From assembly GCF_004208525.1 (NCBI RefSeq), contig NZ_SGIT01000007.1, positions 62,001 to 126,000 of the forward strand: a stretch of DNA of 64,000 bases. Direction: 5' to 3'. Source of the stretch: Sphingobacterium corticibacterium. Its GTDB lineage: Bacteria; Bacteroidota; Bacteroidia; Sphingobacteriales; Sphingobacteriaceae. Shown here one piece after another: positions 38,120-46,895 of this stretch. Positions within the stretch are counted from its first letter, which is position 1. Each line of letters opens with the position of its first letter. Below the pieces are notes generated by a model that had not been told where the DNA came from, did not search any database, and was given only the letters and a program-made list of their open reading frames with translations. A program made the position numbers and the translations under genes.

Positions 38120-39733
38120 ATGATAGGGAACTTCTATAAACTGCTTTTACTCTTCATCTGCATTTGGACACCTCTAGGGTACGTTTTATCCGCTGAATGG
38201 CAATGGTCCGTGCCCTTAGAAGGATATATCTCTGACGAAACAAAGGATCACCCGAGCGCATTTCTCTGGATTCCGGAAGATTGTGATCAGGTAAAAGCAA
38301 TTGTTTTCAGCCAGCAGAACATGTGCGAGGAAACCATCTTTGCACATCCGAATTTTCGGAAAGCGATGGCAGAACTTGGCTTTGCCATCGTTTGGGTTGC
38401 GCCAGGTATCGATTATCAATGGAATACCACGAACGGATGTCAGGAGGTATTTGACAAGATGATGGATGATTTCGCTGATGTTAGCGGGTATACGGAGATA
38501 AAACACGTACCGATTGTTCCGTTGGGACATTCCGCAATGGCTACTTTCCCGTGGAATTTTGCCGCATGGAATCCGGAACGCACATTGGCGGTCATTTCGT
38601 ATAAAGGAGATGCGCCTCGGACTAACCTAACTGGGTATGGAAGAGAGAATCTGGAATGGGGAAGAACGCGGAATATCGATGGCATACCGGGATTGATGAT
38701 AGAAGGCGAGTATGAGTGGTGGGAGGCCCGTGTCAATCCTGCGTTAGCCTTTCGGATGATGTATCCCGAAAGTTGTGTTTCATTCTTATACGACCGGGGA
38801 CAAGGACATTTTGATGTGTCGGATAAGGTGGTTGATTATATGATTCTCTTTTTGCAAAAAGCCGCAAAATATCGCTTACCGGATAGTCAACCAATGGACA
38901 GCCGAACTAAATTGATAACAATAAATCCTACAGATGGGTGGTTGGGCAGTCGTTGGATAACGGATGTGAAGCGCGAAAAGGCCGCTCCTTTCTCGATCTA
39001 TAAAGGAAATAAACATGATGCTTTTTGGTATTTCGATCAAGAAATGGCAGAAGTAACGGAAAATTACTATAAAGAGGCTCGGGGAAAAGAAATGCGGTAT
39101 ATTGGTTTTGAAATGGACGGGGAGTGGTTACCTTTTGACAAATCATCGCACGGACAATATCAGGCAACGCCGGCGTTAGGAGATGACCTAACTTTTACGG
39201 TATCGGCGGCGTTTACCGACTCCTTACACAGTCAGAGATTATCCTCCCCTTCAAAAAATGCGATCCGCATTCATAAAATAAACGGACCGGTAAAGCAAGT
39301 GAACGATACAACGTTTATCGTCGATTTTTACCGAATGGGAATGAACAACCCACGACGAACGGGAGATATCTGGCTGTTTGCACAGGCCGAAGAGGATAAT
39401 CGCTATAAAAGTGTCGTCCAACAGCTGAACATAAAGGTTCCTTATCCATTAACGACAGGGGAACGGCAATATATTTTGTTCCCTGGATTGCCGGATGTCG
39501 AATATGGAATAAAGGAAATGCTGCTAAATGCTACAAGTGACAAGAACCTGGATGTGTCTTATTATGTAAAAGAAGGGCCTGCGAAAATAGCAAGAAATAA
39601 GGTGATTTTTACCAAATTTCCCCCGCGTACAAAGTTCCCGGTTAAGGTAACAGTAGTCGCGTGGCAATATGGTTTGAAAGATAGCATACAGAGCGCGTCT
39701 CCGGTAGAACGGAGTTTCTATGTGCAACGTTAA
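38120..39733 (+). CDS. Secreted alpha/beta-hydrolase, possible carbohydrate esterase
   Basis: The 537-residue product has a signal peptide ending near 'VLSAEWQW'. Residues about 40-285 have an alpha/beta-hydrolase pattern: strand 'VKAIVFSQQNM', nucleophile elbow 'PLGHSAMATFPW' with Ser138, and a late 'RGQGHFDVSD' that can supply the catalytic His. An acid may lie in 'GEYEWWEARVNP'. The remaining 250 residues look like beta-sandwich domains, probably for substrate binding. I do not recognise a named family. Deacetylation or demethylation of the polymer is a plausible job in a PUL, because ester groups would block lyases, but that is inference. It lies 12 bp after the beta-helix gene. Confidence 0.6.
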   Translation: MIGNFYKLLLLFICIWTPLGYVLSAEWQWSVPLEGYISDETKDHPSAFLWIPEDCDQVKAIVFSQQNMCEETIFAHPNFRKAMAELGFAIVWVAPGIDYQWNTTNGCQEVFDKMMDDFADVSGYTEIKHVPIVPLGHSAMATFPWNFAAWNPERTLAVISYKGDAPRTNLTGYGRENLEWGRTRNIDGIPGLMIEGEYEWWEARVNPALAFRMMYPESCVSFLYDRGQGHFDVSDKVVDYMILFLQKAAKYRLPDSQPMDSRTKLITINPTDGWLGSRWITDVKREKAAPFSIYKGNKHDAFWYFDQEMAEVTENYYKEARGKEMRYIGFEMDGEWLPFDKSSHGQYQATPALGDDLTFTVSAAFTDSLHSQRLSSPSKNAIRIHKINGPVKQVNDTTFIVDFYRMGMNNPRRTGDIWLFAQAEEDNRYKSVVQQLNIKVPYPLTTGERQYILFPGLPDVEYGIKEMLLNATSDKNLDVSYYVKEGPAKIARNKVIFTKFPPRTKFPVKVTVVAWQYGLKDSIQSASPVERSFYVQR

Positions 39734-39759
39734 TAGTATGCAACCAGATGTGGTATCGA

Positions 39760-41715
39760 ATGAAGAAATTGATCAATATATTTATGAGAAAGAAGATTTT
39801 ATTAATTGGATTGGGATTGTTATTTGGTGAATTAACGAACGCACAGTCCGTATACCCCGGGCAGTACCAGAGTAAGCTGACACAACCTGTGCAAGCCGAT
39901 ATTAAAGCCTACAGTTTCGAACTGAAAGATGTAAAGCTCCTGCCTTCTATTTTTAAGGAGAATATGGAGCGTGATGCTGCTTGGATACTTTCGCTGGAAG
40001 TGCCGAGCCTGTTGCAAAGTTTTCGCAACACCGCGGGAGCGTTCTCGAGTCGTGAAGGCGGTTACATGACCGTCAAAAAATTAGGTGGATGGGAGTCGTT
40101 GGACTGTGATCTGCGCGGGCATAGCATTGGGCATTTGATGTCTGCCCTGTCGTATCTCTATGCATCTACCGGAGAAGAGAAATATAAGCTAAAGGGCGAT
40201 AGCATTGTTGCTGGACTGGCAGAAGTCCAGACTGCTTTGGAGCAAATCGGTGGTAAAGGCTACATCAGTGCTTATTCAGAAAACCTGATTAACAGAAATA
40301 TCGCAGGTGGTAGCGTGTGGGCACCTTGGTATACACTTCATAAGATTTATGCAGGCCTAATAAATCAGTACCTAAATGCAGACAACGAACAAGCGTTAGA
40401 AGTAATGAAAAAGGCGGCCTCTTGGGCGTACCAAAAGCTAAAACCACTCACAGCGGATCAACGCGCGCTAATGTTGCGCAATGAGTTTGGTGGTGTGAAT
40501 GAGGCTTTCTATAATTTGTACGCGATTACGGGTAATGCCGAGCATAAAGAACTGGCCGAGTTTTTCTACCACAATGTCGTGATTGATCCATTGGCGGAAG
40601 GCGAGGCAGATTTCTATTTTAAACATGCGAATACGTTCATTCCGAAAGTGATCGGCGAAGCACGGAACTACGAATTGCATAATACACCACGTGCCCGCAA
40701 TATTGCCCGTTTCTTTTGGAAAGCAGTGATTGACCACCAGACATATGCTACCGGAGGAAATAGCCATAAAGAAAAGTTTATTCACAACGACAGTATCTCC
40801 AAAAACCTGACAGGCTATACGCAAGAAACTTGTAATACCAACAACATGTTGAAGCTGACACGTCACTTGTTTAGCTGGGATACGAATCCGGAGTATGCGG
40901 ACTATTATGAACGTGCGTTGTATAATCATATCTTGGGACAGCAAGATCCGGAGTCAGGCATGGTTTCCTATTTCCTGCCCTTATTACCGGGCTCGCATAA
41001 GGTATACAGCACCCCTGAAAACTCGTTTTGGTGTTGCGTAGGTACGGGCTTTGAAAATCACTCGAAATACAATGAAGCGATCTATTATCATAAGGATAGC
41101 GATCTTTTTGTCAACCTATTTATTCCCTCCGAATTAAACTGGGAGCAGAAAGGCGTCAAGTTAACACAACAGACGAATTTTCCGGCAGAAGGAACAACAA
41201 GCTTGACGGTGTCGTCGGCATCCGATGCTAAATGGAAATTAAATTTGCGCTATCCATATTGGGCGTCAGGAGTGCAGGTCAAGGTGAATGGTAAAGCGGT
41301 TAAAATCAAGCAAACACCATCGTCCTATATCAGCATCGACCGTGTATGGAAAGACGGTGATCGGGTAGAAGTCACGTATCCGATGTCCCTGCACCTAGCG
41401 GAAGCAAACGATGATCCCAATACCGCTGCGGTGATGTACGGTCCGTTAGTATTGGCAGGAACAATGGGGACGGAAGGGATGACGGGTACTGCGCCGTTCT
41501 CCGACCCAACAGCATATAACGATTACTATACGTATGCGTACAATGTACCTGAAAGTATCAAGACATCGTTGACCTTGGACAAGAAAAACTTAGCAGAGGC
41601 AATTCAACCTGTAGAAGGACAGCCGCTAGTGTTCATAACAAATGACAATATACGTTTAGAACCGATTCATCAGATTCACCGGCAACGGTATGTAGTCTAT
41701 TGGGATTTGCAATAA
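39760..41715 (+). CDS. GH127/GH146-type beta-L-arabinofuranosidase (DUF1680)
   Basis: Possible starts are ATG at 39748, 39760 or 39784. The last two give clean signal peptides ending 'LTNAQ', and 39760 is used here. The (alpha/alpha)6 barrel carries 'GWESLDCDLRGHSIGHLMSALSYLY' in pieces. The zinc/nucleophile set of this clan is complete: Glu356 and Cys358 in 'TQETCNTNN', and Cys425-Cys426 in 'FWCCVGTGFENHSKY'. In HypBA1 the equivalent Glu and three Cys bind zinc, and one Cys is the nucleophile. C-terminal beta-sandwiches follow. The enzyme predicts beta-L-arabinofuranose or a related furanose in the substrate, as found on plant arabinogalactans and pectins. Specificity within the clan varies, so the sugar is uncertain. 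Confidence 0.85.
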   Translation: MKKLINIFMRKKILLIGLGLLFGELTNAQSVYPGQYQSKLTQPVQADIKAYSFELKDVKLLPSIFKENMERDAAWILSLEVPSLLQSFRNTAGAFSSREGGYMTVKKLGGWESLDCDLRGHSIGHLMSALSYLYASTGEEKYKLKGDSIVAGLAEVQTALEQIGGKGYISAYSENLINRNIAGGSVWAPWYTLHKIYAGLINQYLNADNEQALEVMKKAASWAYQKLKPLTADQRALMLRNEFGGVNEAFYNLYAITGNAEHKELAEFFYHNVVIDPLAEGEADFYFKHANTFIPKVIGEARNYELHNTPRARNIARFFWKAVIDHQTYATGGNSHKEKFIHNDSISKNLTGYTQETCNTNNMLKLTRHLFSWDTNPEYADYYERALYNHILGQQDPESGMVSYFLPLLPGSHKVYSTPENSFWCCVGTGFENHSKYNEAIYYHKDSDLFVNLFIPSELNWEQKGVKLTQQTNFPAEGTTSLTVSSASDAKWKLNLRYPYWASGVQVKVNGKAVKIKQTPSSYISIDRVWKDGDRVEVTYPMSLHLAEANDDPNTAAVMYGPLVLAGTMGTEGMTGTAPFSDPTAYNDYYTYAYNVPESIKTSLTLDKKNLAEAIQPVEGQPLVFITNDNIRLEPIHQIHRQRYVVYWDLQ

Positions 41716-41766
41716 AACCTAATGGTGTACGATTACGAATACAATAAAATATTAAACACGAATAAA

Positions 41767-44508
41767 ATGAAATTAAACTTGTTCCTCCTCCTATTATCAT
41801 TTTGGGTTTGTTCAAGCCCGAGTTTACAGGCACAACAAATCCCGCTGCCATCAGATTTACCGCAGTCCAGACCTCGATTGTTGACCACGCCGGAGCAGAA
41901 ACCAAAACTTTTGGAACAGATGGAGAATGAACCGTGGGCGAAAAACGTGATGCAGGGCATTGTGGAGCGGATAGATCCCTACCTATCCAGGGTAGCAGAA
42001 CAACCTGATTGGTTGTATTCCCGCTTAATGATGTATTGGAAGAGTAAAGCCACACAGGTCTATATCAATGGGGGCGTATATGCGCGTGCAGACGGAGAAG
42101 CTCCAGTACCTACGGTACGTTTTGGAAGTACACGTGGCGTGAGCTCGCCTATTAAGCGACCGAAACTGGAAGATATTGTTCCGTATATGGATGATACGAA
42201 AGGTGTGTATTTCCATAACACCGCCAAAGAAGGAAACCCGTTGGAATGGACCGAACAGGCGAATGTCTCGGGAGGACAGATAGAAAGTGTTAACCACGAG
42301 ATTATCCGTATCGGGCGGGATGCTGCTTTTCTATATTGGATGACCAGTGAGGAACGTTATGCGAAATTGGCGTATGATGTTTTGAACACGTACTTGATGG
42401 GAATTTATCATCGGAGCGAACCTATCGATATAGGAAACGGCCATGCGCAGACATTGGTCGCGATGACAACTTTTGAAGTGATACAAGAAGGTATCCTCCC
42501 CGATCTGGCAGAGTATTATGATTTTCTACATAGTTACATCAGAGAAAAACACACAGATAAAATAGCTGTTTTCGAAACAGCGTTTAAAAAATGGATAGAC
42601 ATTACCCTTAAGAATGGGGTGCCTCATAATAACTGGAACTTGCACGGAGATAAATTTATCCTGCCCGTGGCGATGATCTTGGAGGATAATGCAGCGTATG
42701 ACGACGGTAAGGGACGGGAATATTATATCGATTATATCCTCAACCGAAATGTTGCGCGGCAATGGTCTATTCCACGGCTGATGCAATATGGTTATGATTT
42801 TAATAACGGGGTATGGAACGAATCTCCGGGCTATGCGCAGAGTGTAACCAGTATCTTTATGGATTTTATGGTGCATTATGACCATACGTTTAACCAGAAT
42901 TTACTTCCTTATATGCCGGTGATGCGCAAAGCGGTGGACGTGCTGCCCCAGTATCTTTTCCCGAATGGGCAGACTACTGCATTCGGTGACTCCTATTATG
43001 GCAGTGTCAATACGTCGTCGATGTATAGCATGATTAGAATGGCGCAAAAATATAGGCAGAAGGACGATGAGCGCCATTTTACGGGTATGTATAAGTTGTT
43101 TGGAGGTGAACAAACAGAAGGGCAGGACAGAAACCGACCCACACAGGTATCCTCGTTCTTTTCCAGCAACCCGATTACACTCCGTAAGGACGTGCAACCG
43201 GGCAAAATAACAGATTATGTAACCCCAACATTTTATGCTCCGAACGTCAGCTGGTTTGTGCAGCGGAATAAATTTTCAGATGCTGAAAATGGCATGATGA
43301 TATCACAATATGGCTCGTATGGTAATCATGCGCATGCTAATGGGTTGGCTATCGAGTTATATGGCAAAGGATATGTACTTGGAGCGGAATCCGGTATAGG
43401 GTCTTCTTATTTTGAAAAACCATATTTAGAATACTATTCCCAATTTCCGGCACATAATACGGTGATGGTAGATGGCATTTCGAAATATCCGGAGATGTTG
43501 AGCAACCATCCTTTTGATTTGCTGGCTAATTACCCGGCATCCGGACAGAAAGAAGGATATTATGACGGGATTACTTACTCGGATGCTTATTTCTTAGAGC
43601 CGGAAAGCCGTAGTGATCAGCGTCGTTTTTTAAGTATCGTGAGTACAGGTGAGACTAGTGGTTATTATGTGGATATCTTCCGCTCGAAAAAACAACGTGC
43701 CGGTGATAAGTTCCATGATTATTTCTATCACAATCTCGGTTTGGAGATGGCGATAAAAGATACCGAAGGTAATCGATTGGAGTTGAAACCCAACAATGAA
43801 ATGGCTTTTGCCGGAGGACACTTATTTGCACTCGATTATATGTGGGATAAGCGTTCTGTAAAAACAGATAAAGATTACGAAGCTATATGGAAAATGGCGA
43901 GACCGGACAGCAATCACGTGTACATGCATTTGTGGATGAAAGGATATGCCGACCGGGAAGTCTTCTCCATTAAATCGCCTCCGGCGAAGTCTTTTCGTGG
44001 AAATGGCGGATTGCCTTATACGCCTTCAGAAGTACCTTTCTTAACTATTGCAGCAAGACAGCATGGGGAAGCATGGGACAGGCCATTTGTTTCTATATTT
44101 GAACCGTATACTACCGATGAAGGACGTTCTATAGACAAGATAGAATCCTTTCATGCAGAAGATGTTTCCGATGACTTTGTAGGATTGGAAGTGAAAAGTA
44201 AAAGCGGGCAAGTCGATTATATTTTCTCTTCCGTAAACGAAGAAAAGGCACGTTATAAGGATATGATTGCTTCGGCTACCTACGCCGTTGTGAGCGAAAA
44301 AGGCGATGATTTTACGTTGTTTTTAGGTCATGGCAAGCTGTTGCAAGGTAAGGGGTTTACGATACAATCAGAAGTAGCGACGAATACAGTATTGGAATAT
44401 CGTGAAGGAAAATATTATGTACATACCGAAGAACCGATAACTATACGAAGGGGGACACGGAAAAAAATAAAAGTGGATGCCCGGGATTTTGGAGAGATAA
44501 AGTTGTAG
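41767..44508 (+). CDS. Heparinase II/III-family polysaccharide lyase
   Basis: The ATG at 41767 starts a good signal peptide ('SPSLQAQQ') and gives 913 residues; an earlier in-frame ATG adds 15 unlikely residues. An (alpha/alpha) toroid at about 35-430 includes 'HNNWNLHGDKFILPVAM' and 'WNESPGYAQSV'. The beta-sandwich heparinase II/III domain from about 490 includes 'YGSYGNHAHANGLAIELYGKGYVLG' in pieces and 'FPAHNTVMVDG'. Asn, Tyr and His residues in these motifs match the catalytic groups of the PL12/15/17/21 clan. The family cuts uronic-acid polymers by beta-elimination. Without sulfatases nearby, a non-sulfated substrate is more likely than heparin. Two orphan copies of its last codons occur downstream at 46712 and 48682. 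Confidence 0.85.
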   Translation: MKLNLFLLLLSFWVCSSPSLQAQQIPLPSDLPQSRPRLLTTPEQKPKLLEQMENEPWAKNVMQGIVERIDPYLSRVAEQPDWLYSRLMMYWKSKATQVYINGGVYARADGEAPVPTVRFGSTRGVSSPIKRPKLEDIVPYMDDTKGVYFHNTAKEGNPLEWTEQANVSGGQIESVNHEIIRIGRDAAFLYWMTSEERYAKLAYDVLNTYLMGIYHRSEPIDIGNGHAQTLVAMTTFEVIQEGILPDLAEYYDFLHSYIREKHTDKIAVFETAFKKWIDITLKNGVPHNNWNLHGDKFILPVAMILEDNAAYDDGKGREYYIDYILNRNVARQWSIPRLMQYGYDFNNGVWNESPGYAQSVTSIFMDFMVHYDHTFNQNLLPYMPVMRKAVDVLPQYLFPNGQTTAFGDSYYGSVNTSSMYSMIRMAQKYRQKDDERHFTGMYKLFGGEQTEGQDRNRPTQVSSFFSSNPITLRKDVQPGKITDYVTPTFYAPNVSWFVQRNKFSDAENGMMISQYGSYGNHAHANGLAIELYGKGYVLGAESGIGSSYFEKPYLEYYSQFPAHNTVMVDGISKYPEMLSNHPFDLLANYPASGQKEGYYDGITYSDAYFLEPESRSDQRRFLSIVSTGETSGYYVDIFRSKKQRAGDKFHDYFYHNLGLEMAIKDTEGNRLELKPNNEMAFAGGHLFALDYMWDKRSVKTDKDYEAIWKMARPDSNHVYMHLWMKGYADREVFSIKSPPAKSFRGNGGLPYTPSEVPFLTIAARQHGEAWDRPFVSIFEPYTTDEGRSIDKIESFHAEDVSDDFVGLEVKSKSGQVDYIFSSVNEEKARYKDMIASATYAVVSEKGDDFTLFLGHGKLLQGKGFTIQSEVATNTVLEYREGKYYVHTEEPITIRRGTRKKIKVDARDFGEIKL

Positions 44509-44725
44509 CATAACGAAATAGATGGCGTTGCAATGCTCGGGATACCGCTATCCTCTATAGCCGCAAATGTGTTTTGGGTAAATTAAACTCAACGCGCTAG
44601 GGTATACACAGTGGCAATGATGAAAAATAGTATTTATGGGATTCTTTTATAGAAGAATACTTGAGTGGCTCTTATAAAATATATGATCATATCGAAAAAT
44701 AAATTTATTAACAAAAAGATATAAG
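44509..44725. other. 217-bp intergenic region before the third GH97 gene
   Basis: This gap separates the heparinase-like gene from the third GH97 gene. It has several short dyads but no hairpin followed by T-run, and no full TAnnTTTG box on the plus strand. It is the largest plus-strand gap inside the enzyme section of the PUL, so the third GH97 may begin a new transcription unit. I see no ORF worth calling. Confidence 0.4.
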
Positions 44726-46678
44726 ATGAAAAAGTATTTAACGTTTTTCCTTTCGCTGATCGTGCTAAGCACGTCTGCACAGAAGTTCCAAATTACATCT
44801 CCGGACCGAAGTATTAAAATGGAGGTAAACTATGAAAATGAGTTATTCTACTCAATAACTTATCATGATAAGTTATTAATAGACAATTCACCATTAGGTT
44901 TTGAGTTTAAGAATGAAGAACCTATGAAAAGCGGAATGTCTTTACTCAACGTTCCAAATGTTTCTTTGGAAAAAGATTCTTGGGTGCCTGTGGTGAAAAA
45001 CAAACATTCAAGTATCTCCTTAATATGGAATGAAGCTAAGCTAAGTTTTAAAGAGACGAAAGGAGACCGACGGCAAATGGATTTTTTTATTAGGGTCTAT
45101 GATAACGGGGTAGCCTTCCGGTATCAGCTTTATGGCGGGCGGAAAATCGGTAACAGGCAAATTACACGCGAACTAACGGGATTTTCACTTCCTGAAACAT
45201 CTTCTGGGTGGGTAGCTGAATATCCGAGACCTTATACATCCTCACAGGAAACGGAATTTGTAAAAACTGCTCTTACCGACCTAGCAACAACTACTGTTGC
45301 GGGATTACCGTTCCTGGTAGAGGTTGATAAAGAAAACTATGTAGCCATTACAGAAGCAAATATAGACGATTTTTCCGGATTTTATATTGGAAAATCAGCT
45401 GAGGACAACGTAGGTCAGATTATGTTGACCACCAAACTTTCGCCTTTGCCGGGCGAAAATGAAAACGGGGTCAAAACTCGCTTTGTGGAAAAGACGCAAA
45501 CACCTTGGCGCGTATTAATGATTGGAAATCATCCTGGGAAGTTTATTGAGTCTGAAATCATTCATGGGCTGAACCCTCCATGTGCCATTGAAGATCCTTC
45601 CTGGATAAAGCCGGGAATGTCTGCCTGGGACCATTGGTGGAGTGGAGAAGTGAAGATGGAGATGGATGTGATTAAAGAGTACATAGACTTGGCGGCTGCA
45701 CAAGGATGGCCTTATATGCTTATCGATTGGCAATGGTACGGTCCCTTTAATAGACCGGAAGCAGATATTACGAAGCCTGCTCCTCAACTCAATATGCCGG
45801 AAATTTTGGAATATGCCCGTTCTAAGAATGTACGTTGTTGGTTATGGTTGTATAATACCGATGTAAATAAAAACGATAGCTATAAAGAAGCTTTTGCTTT
45901 GTATGAGAAGTGGGGTATAGCTGGTATAAAGATCGATTTTATGGATAGAGACGATCAAGAAATGGTAAATTGGTATAGGAGAATAATCAAAAAAGCTGCT
46001 GAACATAAATTATTAGTAAACTTTCATGGGGCCTATAAACCCGATGGCATCGATCGTACCTATCCCAATATGATTACTCGTGAAGGGGTGTTAGGTGAAG
46101 AGTATTCAAAATTCAGTAATCGGATAATACCGGAGCATAATATAACACTTGCTTTTACACGTATGCTCGCCGGACAAATGGATTATACTCCTGGAGGTTT
46201 TTTGAATGTTACTCGCGAAGGTTTTAAACAACAGAGTCCAACACTGATCGCCAATACGCGTTGTGCGGAACTTTCAAAATTCATTATATATGAAAGTCCA
46301 TTGACTGTTTTCAGTGAACATCCGAAATATGTATTGGGTCAGCCAGGAGCGGATTTTCTGAAAATAGTACCAACAGTCTGGGATGATACTCGTTTCATTG
46401 ATGGTTATCCCGGAGAGTATATTGTTATGGCAAAAAGATCGGGTAAACAATGGTTTGTTGGCGCAATGAATAATCGCGTACAGCGAACAATTGAGATTGA
46501 GACTTCTTTTTTGCCGGAAGGTAGATACATCCTTGAGTATTGGGAAGATGGAAAAGATGCGAATAAAAAGCCGACAAATCTTAATAAAAAGAAAATACGT
46601 TTTGGATCGGATAAACCTCTGAAAATAAAAATGGCTAATTCTGGAGGATATGTTGCTGTTTTTACGCCTGAGAAGTAA
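44726..46678 (+). CDS. GH97 glycosidase, retaining alpha-galactosidase type
   Basis: The 650-residue protein has a short signal peptide ('LSTSAQ'). The layout is the usual GH97 one, but the catalytic strand reads 'GIAGIKIDFMDRDDQ', which puts Asp404 at the nucleophile position of retaining members. The following 'NFHGAYKPDGIDRTYPN' has Gly-Ala where the SusB type has Asp-Glu. A Glu pair (458-459) in 'GVLGEEYS' lies about 55 residues after Asp404, the spacing between nucleophile and acid/base in the characterised retaining enzyme BtGH97b. This predicts a retaining alpha-galactosidase. It is far from the two SusB-like copies in this window, so it came by a separate route. A heparinase-like 3' tail remnant follows directly. 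Confidence 0.9.
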   Translation: MKKYLTFFLSLIVLSTSAQKFQITSPDRSIKMEVNYENELFYSITYHDKLLIDNSPLGFEFKNEEPMKSGMSLLNVPNVSLEKDSWVPVVKNKHSSISLIWNEAKLSFKETKGDRRQMDFFIRVYDNGVAFRYQLYGGRKIGNRQITRELTGFSLPETSSGWVAEYPRPYTSSQETEFVKTALTDLATTTVAGLPFLVEVDKENYVAITEANIDDFSGFYIGKSAEDNVGQIMLTTKLSPLPGENENGVKTRFVEKTQTPWRVLMIGNHPGKFIESEIIHGLNPPCAIEDPSWIKPGMSAWDHWWSGEVKMEMDVIKEYIDLAAAQGWPYMLIDWQWYGPFNRPEADITKPAPQLNMPEILEYARSKNVRCWLWLYNTDVNKNDSYKEAFALYEKWGIAGIKIDFMDRDDQEMVNWYRRIIKKAAEHKLLVNFHGAYKPDGIDRTYPNMITREGVLGEEYSKFSNRIIPEHNITLAFTRMLAGQMDYTPGGFLNVTREGFKQQSPTLIANTRCAELSKFIIYESPLTVFSEHPKYVLGQPGADFLKIVPTVWDDTRFIDGYPGEYIVMAKRSGKQWFVGAMNNRVQRTIEIETSFLPEGRYILEYWEDGKDANKKPTNLNKKKIRFGSDKPLKIKMANSGGYVAVFTPEK

Positions 46679-46711
46679 ACTAAAGTATTACTAGTGATAC
46701 ATGAGTTTTTA

Positions 46712-46861
46712 AATATCGCATCAGAAATACCGACGAATGCAGTATTGGAATACCGTGAAGGGAAATATTATGTGCATGCTGAAGGACCGATAACTATCCG
46801 AAAGGGAAAAGGAAAGAAGGTAGCTATAAAAGCACAAGATTTCGGCGAAATACAGTTTTAG
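46712..46861 (+). pseudogene. Orphan 3' tail of a heparinase II/III-like gene, remnant 1
   Basis: These 49 codons plus stop align with the last codons of the intact gene ending at 44508. Shared parts include 'VLEYREGKYYVH', 'PITIR', a basic stretch and 'DFGEI' before the stop. DNA similarity is also evident (CGACGAATnCAGTATTGGAA). There is no start codon or body upstream, because the third GH97 gene ends 34 bp before. It is the relic of a second lyase gene whose body was deleted or replaced. Confidence 0.8.
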
Positions 46862-46888
46862 ATATAGAAGACTTTAGATATAGAAGAC
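46857..46888. repeat. Perfect 16-bp tandem duplication
   Basis: The 16-mer TTTAGATATAGAAGAC occurs twice head to tail at 46857-46872 and 46873-46888. The first copy includes the stop codon of the heparinase-like remnant, and the second ends just before the GH43 start. It looks like a small slippage or repair duplication at the boundary between remnant and GH43 gene. Confidence 0.85.
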
Positions 46889-46895
46889 GGATAAG

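Noticed and set aside
41767..44508. Calling the lyase a heparin or chondroitin enzyme
   Set aside because: The fold is shared by several lyase families, and no sulfatase or amino-sugar gene is in the PUL, so the substrate is left open.
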